This document shows, one piece after another, positions 44,031 through 64,000 of a DNA stretch of 64,000 nucleotides. Where the stretch lies: contig JAVLUZ010000142.1 of NCBI GenBank assembly GCA_036768485.1, positions 1,017,999 to 1,081,998 on the forward strand. The letters run 5' to 3'. How positions within the stretch are numbered: position 1 is the stretch's first letter; every line of letters begins with the position of its first letter. The notes beneath the pieces were generated by a model. That model had not been told where the DNA came from, searched no databases, and was given only the letters and a program-made list of their open reading frames with translations. The position numbers and the translations under genes are program-made. This DNA is from Mermis nigrescens. Lineage: Eukaryota; Nematoda; Enoplea; Mermithida; Mermithidae.

Positions 44031-44345
44031 CAGACATGCACAGTAAAAAATTTCTGGGGGTGACATCGAAAAATTTTTTAAAGTGCTTTTTTTACTGTAA
44101 AAACGCTTGATATGCATTGAAAACGCGATTTTTATGTATTTCTGATGATGCTCTTTCATTCTAGAACATAAAAACACGAAAAATTCCATTAAATTGACCA
44201 ACATATAGACAGAAAGTGACTATTTGATGCCAATTTGGCACGAAGCGCCAAAAATTTGGCAATTTTGAGCCATTTGAACGCTAAAAACGCTTAAATTTAG
44301 ACACTTTCGGCTAATATTGAGAACGTAGTGACCTTCTAGAAATTA
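44031..44345 (+). mobile_element. Family B-like decayed element
   Basis: The left end CAGACATGCACAGT, an interior with GGCACGAAGCGCCAAAAATTTGG near 44238, and family B order are present. The right end is lost. Confidence 0.6.
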
Positions 44346-44689
44346 GCTTTGCCTGGTTGATTTAATCTAATTAAGGGTTAAGGAATTCAAATCTGAAAGA
44401 ATTAGGTGGCGGTCGGCATTATTGACCGAGTTACAGGCTGTTGAAGTTCATGTGTTTAAGGATAGGCGAAAAGTAAGCTCTGTCTTTGGGAATGTTTTGG
44501 ATTAGTCTCCCAAGCGTCGGGAGACTGTGACTAAGCGGGGTTACCAATGTCTTAGGCTTAGGCTTAGTTTTGTGCATTCACATTGATGGCAGGACATGGG
44601 TTAAGTCTGAGATAAATGCAGCGAAAATTGCGGAGCGAGCGAAGCGAGTGGAGCAATTCTTCTCGAACTAAGCAAGCATCTTCTCAACC

Positions 44690-45215
44690 TAAGTATTTGA
44701 AGATTCAAACAGCTGAATGCAGAATCACACGTAGATACCCAATTTACGTCGACCTAAGCATCTATACATCGACCTAAGCATCTGTACATCGACCTGAGCA
44801 TCTATACATCGACCTAAGCATCTGTACATCGACCTGAGCATCTATACATCGACCTAAGCATCTATACATCGACCTAAGCATCTATACATCGATCTAAGCA
44901 TCTATACATCGACCTAAGCATCTATACATCGACCTGAGCGGGAGCGACCTCGACCTAAGCAGCTTGAAACACCTTTTCATATATACTAAGCCTAAGCCTG
45001 AGTATAATAGAAGCAAAAACTTAGATTTTCGTATATCTCATCGAGTAAAACCGAAAAAACATGAAAAAATATGAAAACTTTTCTAAGTTTTTTAAAATTT
45101 CAAACAGCTTTCCGCGCCTTTTCTCTTTTTTTCTCCTTCATTGCTATGCTTCCTTCCGTAATTTCAGCCCATATTATTTATTTCTGACAAATGTGTAAGT
45201 CCTTCGATCGAGCCG
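44690..45215 (+). repeat. Duplicated segment with expanded minisatellite, copy 1
   Basis: It parallels 46545-46890 in order (GAATGCAGAATCACA, CGACCTAAGC units, ACCTTTTCAT, TTAGGC-like run, AGAAGCAAAAAC). The two copies differ mainly in the number of 20-bp units. Confidence 0.8.
44748..44957 (+). repeat. 20-bp minisatellite, about 10-11 units
   Basis: The units read CGACCTAAGCATCTATACAT with A/G and A/T variants. The parallel locus at 46600-46640 has only about two units. Confidence 0.92.
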
Positions 45216-45916
45216 TTTAATCGTCCCACACAACACTCAAATTGAGAGTTGCCTGCAACTTTGCAAGTATGGCTCAGATTTTCATCAAATTTTTTTCCGC
45301 GCTTTAATTTATCATGTTCTATCATTTTGGCAAAAAAATGTTGGCATTCCGTATTCGTTTTGCACTTTTTCCAAAAGTACCATATTCTTGAGTTTAGCCG
45401 GCCTAGCCCATGTCTGGCACCAATCTGAATCCGCGCGCAATTGCTGTCGCAAGAAATTAATAAAGTGAAAAAGGGGGTCTGGAGAAGGTAGTTTTATTGG
45501 TTAAGAAAAGTTTGAAGCAAAATATGCCAAATATTGCTAATTTTCGGTTATTTGTTGAGATTGAATATGCCATAGGGACTTATATTTGGTAGAGAGAATG
45601 TTTTGAGATGAATGTAGGATTTTCTGCATGTTTTGAAAAATTTTTTTGCAGTCGATAAATTTGGTATATTTTGTTCCAGTGCTTTTTCCGATCGATAAAA
45701 ACCACTGCTCTCAAAAAATACCTCGGCCCGCCTATTTAATCTGTGTCCAGCGAACGCAAATTCAAGTCTGCTTGTGATTTAGCTAATGGTCTAAGAATTC
45801 GACTGAAGCCAGAAAAATCTTCAGGAAGCTCTTATTTCTAAAGCATAATTTGCGAGCAATTGGATCCAATACGTGGAAGCTCCCAAGCACTTAGGCTGAT
45901 GAACATGTATAACGCG

Positions 45917-46195
45917 GCGCAAGCAGCAGCAGTGGTAGTTTGTGTGAAGATTCAAAAAATAATATTGAGTGTGATAATAGCAGCGACATAGAATTTATTG
46001 ATGATTCAGACAATAAAACGCTGGACTAAATGTTTCTTGTGATATAGATAGTAATAAACCTTGATTTGAAAAGGTGCACCTAACTTTGCGCTCGCCATTT
46101 ATTACTGAATGGAGCAGTTGCTCATTATTTCTCTTCCTATGCCCACCCCAAGTACGTAGCATGCAATAATATTTTCCTTGTCTGACTCCGGCCCC
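45917..46195 (+). pseudogene. Duplicated segment with a Ser/acidic C-terminal coding remnant, copy 2
   Basis: The frame encodes a Ser-rich acidic tail ending IEFIDDSDNKTLD and a stop at about 46029. It is the better preserved partner of 42919-43200. Confidence 0.55.
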
Positions 46196-46544
46196 CGGCA
46201 AATATGTAATTATGGATCAATTTAGGAAATTTTTGCAGTTTATCCAAAGTTTTCAATTTTCACTAAAAATATCTTTCTGCCATTTTCAAGGTCGCACATT
46301 ACGAAAAATTAAGTTACACTGCGCGGAAACCAAGATTAAAGAAAATTTGGGATTCTTGAAGATCTTACACATTTTTCATTTTTGTCAAAACCCTGTTTTT
46401 ACCGCGTTTTGAGTTGAAATCTTTTATTTGGATGATGAAAGAAGGCGCGGAAGTATGTTTAAAATTTTTAAAAACTTTAAACTAAATTTTTTTAAAATGT
46501 TTTTTTGCTTATATTTTTCATCATTCGAGTTAAAGATTTCGACT

Positions 46545-46890
46545 TATCTTTGAAGATTAAAACAGCGGAATGCAGAATCACATGTAGATACCCGATTTAC
46601 GTCGACCTAAGCATCTATGCATCGACCTAAGCAGCTTAAAATACCTTTTCATGTATACTTAGCCTAAGCCTAAGCATAATAGAAGCAAAAACCTAAATTT
46701 TCGTACATCTAATCAAGTAAAACCGAAAAAAACAAGCAAAAAAATATGAAAATTTTTTAAAGTTTTTTAATAAATTTTAAATAGCTTTCCGCGCCTTTTT
46801 TATTTTTTCTTCATTGCCAAGCTCCCTTCCGTATTTTCAGCCCATATTATTTATTTCTGACAAATGTGTTAGTCCCTGGATTGAGCCGAA
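46545..46890 (+). repeat. Duplicated segment, copy 2 (short minisatellite)
   Basis: It is the partner of 44690-45215 with only about two CGACCTAAGC units and a short TTAGGC-like run at 46660-46675. Confidence 0.78.
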
Positions 46891-47399
46891 TTTTTTTTTG
46901 TAGTTTTTTACTTAGATTTTCAAGAATTTTTTTAATTAGGAGGTGAGAGGGGCATCGACCTTGAAAATGTCAGATAAATATGTTTTTTCCAAATTCTGAA
47001 CATTTTGGTTAATTTTTTTAAAACCCAAATTTAATTTATTTAGTGCAATCTGTCAGCTTCTTGTCGGTAAATGTTCTTAAAGTTGATTTCGGAACAACCC
47101 CAAACAAGCTGGAAACTTATTAAGTTCACATATCAGGCATTTTTCACAGTTTACCTAGTATGGATATGTCGAAAGCTATTCAGATGAGCTTTGCTAAAAA
47201 AACATTCGTTTAAGGAAGCAGCTACAAAAACGCTTTATAGTAAACCTTTATTAAAATCGTTCTACGAAGCGAAATTCCATTTGCTCATTACCTGCAATAC
47301 ACAAAGGATCATAATTGTACTTCGGTTAAGAAATTGTGAATAGAAAGTTTTCATCAAATAGACTTCAAATCATACATGAGCAGAGGAGGTGAGAGGGGG

Positions 47400-48204
47400 C
47401 AGGCCCGTAACCAGGGGCGGGGGCCTGCCCCCCCCAGAATAGGAAAAATTTTTGTTTTCCCCAAGGGTCCCCAAAGGGAAAAATTAAAAATTGGCGAACT
47501 TCGTCTAAAACACCACCAAAAAAGGTTTTTAGCGTACTTTTGAGCAAGTAAACTCAAAATTTTCCGGCGCCTCGCGCCGGATTTATTGTTTATGTATAGT
47601 TTTGTCTTCTAAATTGCCAAAATTCGTTCAAATTTGAGTTAGACATAGGGAGCATGCCAATTTTTTCCATCGCTGCGCGTCGGATTCATTGTTCGGCTAT
47701 AGTTTCTTCCTTTCTAGCTTCACTCGAAACAGCTCAAATTTGAGCTTTGACATGGGAAACATGAAATTTTTCCGCGCTTCGCGCCGTATTTATTGTTTTT
47801 TATATATGTTTTTTGTCTTCTAGCCCGCTCAAAACCGCTCAAATTTGAACTTGACATGCAGAATATGTCAATTTTTTCGGCCTCTTGGCGCCGAATTATT
47901 CATTATCTGCATTGTTTTTCTCTGTAAAGCACAATAATTAAGTGCAAAGGCAAGAGATAAGAAATAATTCGTCGATTAAGTGATGAGAAATCAGCTTAAA
48001 TGATAAATTTGCTGTATATCAATATGAAATAGGGTGAAAATTTTTTGAATTTTTTTGAAATTTTTCTTCACTATCGTATAGAGCTCGCCGAGATACGCTC
48101 AAAACTGCCTTTATTTTTTCCTATCTACTAATTATTTTCGAGATATCTGGCCTCGAAAAATTTCGACCCCCCCCCCCCGAAATAAAATCCTGGATACGGG
48201 CCTG
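47400..48204. mobile_element. Family K hAT-like element (805 bp)
   Basis: It starts CAGGCCCGTAACCAGG and ends with the complement of CAGGCCCGTATCCAGG. The duplication AGAGGGGG is perfect (47392-47399 and 48205-48212). It contains several GGCGCTTCGCGCC-like palindromes (47568, 47770). Confidence 0.88.
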
Positions 48205-48719
48205 AGAGGGGGTATATATTAACCCTACCTAGTGGTTTAGAATATCATATATTGTCAGGCGATTTTGAGAAAAGGAATGGTGCTGCAAGACAATTTCAAG
48301 CTTGCTGTGGAAAAAAGGCTGAAAATTCTACTTGAAAGTGGCAAAATATCATAATTTTCTGGCCCCAAGGGGAATGAAAAAATGGAAAATTTTGTGGGCA
48401 AACTGAAGGCCGAAAAAGGAGGAAATGTGAAAATTTTTTCAATAGTGCTTCAAATTGATCAGAGACTGTAAAATTGTAGGTTTAAGCTATTTTAGCACTT
48501 GTATTAGTTTTTGAGGTCATTTAGGCCAAAAAAGCTCAATTTTCGACCGGCCCCCCTAGACCAGCTGATCCATCCTCCCCACCAGATCGGCCATGCTTCG
48601 CATTGGGACTACTTGTCGCAGTCTTTTTTGTAATATGGTTCGGAACATCTAATTTGCCTATCTATATTCTCTGGACCCTTTAGCGGCGGGTAATAATCCC
48701 CTTTCGCCCCTCTTTGTAT

Positions 48720-49164
48720 CACGCTTTTTTTGTATTCGGCAAAGATTTTTCGCGATGTACAAAGACTTTTGGGGACCGTCTTTGTACATGTACAAAGATT
48801 TTTTGGAAGACAAAAACTGCAAAAAAGGTTCGAAATTCGCAGAAATTCTCGGCACTCCGCGCCGAAATGAGCAATTGTGTGTCCTATATGTCTTTATAAT
48901 TTCAGAAATTGCATTTTGAAAGGAAAAATGCCAATTTTTTGGCGCTTCGCGCCGTTTTGAGACGATTATTACTGATTTTTGCCCTCAGAAACCTAGAAAT
49001 TGCTAAAGTACGTAACCAAAGGTCGAACAACTCTGTTTTTGCCACACTAAAATCGCTACTGTACCATATTATAGTACCCCAAAATTTGTGTGTACGAAAT
49101 GTACAAAGACTTTTAGGGACCATCTTTGTACATGTACAAACGGATCTTGTACAAAAAAACACTG
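48720..49164 (-). mobile_element. Family C hAT-like element ending 89 bp upstream of the DDX20 start
   Basis: The flanks CTTTGTAT (48712-48719) and CTCTGTAT (49165-49172) match at 7 of 8. It contains family C TTTGTACATGTACAAA blocks and a GGCGCTTCGCGCC palindrome at 48940. It probably lies in the DDX20 promoter or 5' UTR. Confidence 0.85.
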
Positions 49165-49253
49165 CTCTGTATGCATTTATGCTCTCTAGCGAATAAAAAT
49201 ATGTGAAATTTTTCAGTTGAGAATTCATCGTATTGATTTTATCGAAATTGAAT

Positions 49254-62616
<13,363 letters not shown>

Positions 62617-62648
62617 GTAATCCGCTGATAGAGGGTCTCATTCCACAG

Positions 62649-63012
62649 CATGGGAATTCTGGGGGGGGGGGTGAAATTTTAAAGTCCATTTTTCGGGCCC
62701 AAAAGTGGTGGGTACGCATCAGAAGCATCGTTTTTCGGCTTTTTTGACGATGCTCTCTCTCTCTCTCTTTCTAAAGCATAAAACACAAAAATTTCGAATA
62801 AAATCGAAAAAAGTCGATTAAATTGAACAAAATATAGTCAAAACATGAGTATAAGGCGCCAAGCGCCGAAAATGTGACACCTTTGAGCAAATAGACAGCT
62901 AAAAACGCTTTGAAAGCACCTTTTCTGCGAATTTTTAGAAAATTTTTGGAAACTTTTGAAAATCGCTAATTCTGGAGGGTGAAACCCTCCCAAACCTCAA
63001 GATCATGTATAG
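62649..63012 (+). mobile_element. Family B-like element in DDX20 intron 7
   Basis: The left end CACAGCATGGGAATTCTGG, an interior with GGCGCCAAGCGCCGAAAATG at 62852 and the right end CAAGATCATGTATAG match family B. Confidence 0.75.
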
Positions 63013-63477
63013 TTCCATTGAAATTTTTTGCTTAATAGAAAATAGAATGAATCAGTGAAAATATTGCTTGTTTTCTATTTTTACTTTCTGTAATCATTAT
63101 TTTACTTGGTTCTTTTAAATGCTTCATGTAAGGTGATCGACTAATACTGTATACATATATGGGCTGAAGTGCTAGACTTTTTCATAATTTTACATAAGAC
63201 GACATATGCGACTTCCGCTGTCAGATTTATAGATACTGTTCTTTCGGATGTGCCGGGTACCCGAATCCGAAAAAACCCTACCTTTTATGGCAAACTTAAT
63301 TCGAAGATCTCATAAGTTCAATCCCAAAGCTTTTGCTGAAATTTTCCGGGTTTTTTACCGGTTTGAAAAAGTAAAGTGGTAAGATATGTAAAACTAAAAA
63401 CAACATATTTTTGTCTGTGGACGCTTTCAGTTCTTTTGAAATGAATTACAAAATTATACGAATAATATTTCAGTATA

Positions 63478-63808
63478 GGGCCGTATTTATAGGGCGGGGG
63501 AGCGCGTAGTGTATTTTAGCTAATTTCTGGGTCTCTAAGGGCAAAAGTTCCTAAGAATCGTCGTAAAACGGCGCGGAGCGCCGAAGAATTTTACATTTTT
63601 CCTTTTGAAATGCAATATTTGCCATTATAAACATATATTGAACACACAATTACTTATTTCGGCGTGAAGCGCCGAAAAGTTTTGCGAATTTCAGACCTTT
63701 TTTGCAATTTTTGTTTTCCCAAAAATCTTTGTACGTGTATATACAAAGACGGTCCCGAAAAGTCTTTGTATATCGGGAAAAATCTTCGCCGAGTACAAAA
63801 AAAACTGG
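63478..63808 (+). mobile_element. Family K left end and a truncated family C copy
   Basis: AGGGCCGTATTTATAGGG resembles a family K start. It is followed by a family C right half with ACGGCGCGGAGCGCCG, TTCGGCGTGAAGCGCCG and ending GAGTACAAAAAAAACTGG. Confidence 0.65.
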
Positions 63809-64000
63809 CTGCAACTGCTTCAATTGCTTTACAATTACATATATGTACGTGTAAAACAAAAAGAATCTAGGTAAATCCGAGTCCGATGATTTTTCAAATC
63901 AAAAACCCTTACTCGAAAATCCCACCTTGTTCATCCATGAGTTTAGAAGTCGTCAAGTGACGCCTTTTTCTACGTTTTTTCGCGCTTTTTCTATATTTTT

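Noticed and set aside
62617..64000. Further DDX20 exon at the end of the window
   Set aside because: I looked for a motif V to VI continuation (TARG, HRIGR) and found none. Only repeats are visible.

Overview
The window is eukaryotic nuclear DNA from an animal. It is AT-rich, gene-poor and heavily filled with transposable elements. Three spliced, conserved single-copy genes can be reconstructed by hand. Several short runs of the hexamer TTAGGC (16617-16656, 44552-44567, 44987-45000, 46660-46675) resemble the nematode telomere repeat, so a nematode is my best guess. That is inference from a short motif, not a proven placement.

Genes. (1) MTRES1 (C6orf203), minus strand, complete in four exons between 8123 and 3856, 204 residues. 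It is a mitochondrial RNA-binding factor with a targeting peptide, an acidic linker and an S4-like domain. (2) EEFSEC, the selenocysteine-specific translation elongation factor, minus strand, complete in seven exons between 31690 and 11207, 600 residues, with splice phases that fit at every junction. Its presence implies a selenoprotein-making host. Its third intron is 11.2 kb long and holds a 6.5 kb transposon loaded with tandem repeats. (3) DDX20 (Gemin3), plus strand, seven exons from 49254 to 62616, 335 residues from the start to motif V. The rest lies beyond the window. EEFSEC and DDX20 are divergent, about 17.5 kb apart. The gap holds one decayed CR1/L2-type LINE (35402-39625) and several DNA transposons.

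Repeats. Most of the window is short non-autonomous DNA transposons. At least eight families (A, B, C, E, G, I, K and the satellite-bearing SAT family here) have copies with readable 8-bp target-site duplications, which points to the hAT superfamily. A pogo/Tigger-like element with TA duplications (D, 40714-41675) sits inside a family C element. Nesting is common: I in E, E in C, D in C, B in K, A in K, A in SAT, G in G. Two TIR elements carry tRNA-like A and B boxes. No autonomous hAT transposase was recognised.

Most interesting signal. A short perfect palindrome, GGCGC-GAA-GCGCC, usually beside an A/T block (AAAATTTT), recurs more than 30 times on both strands. It occurs inside otherwise unrelated families (the SAT array, B, C, H and K). 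Its core GCGAAGC is a known unusually stable DNA mini-hairpin. No standard feature type explains its reuse across families. Other points are two kinds of tandem array carried inside one transposon family, a four-unit coding minisatellite in EEFSEC, and MITEs placed right at gene ends and splice sites.
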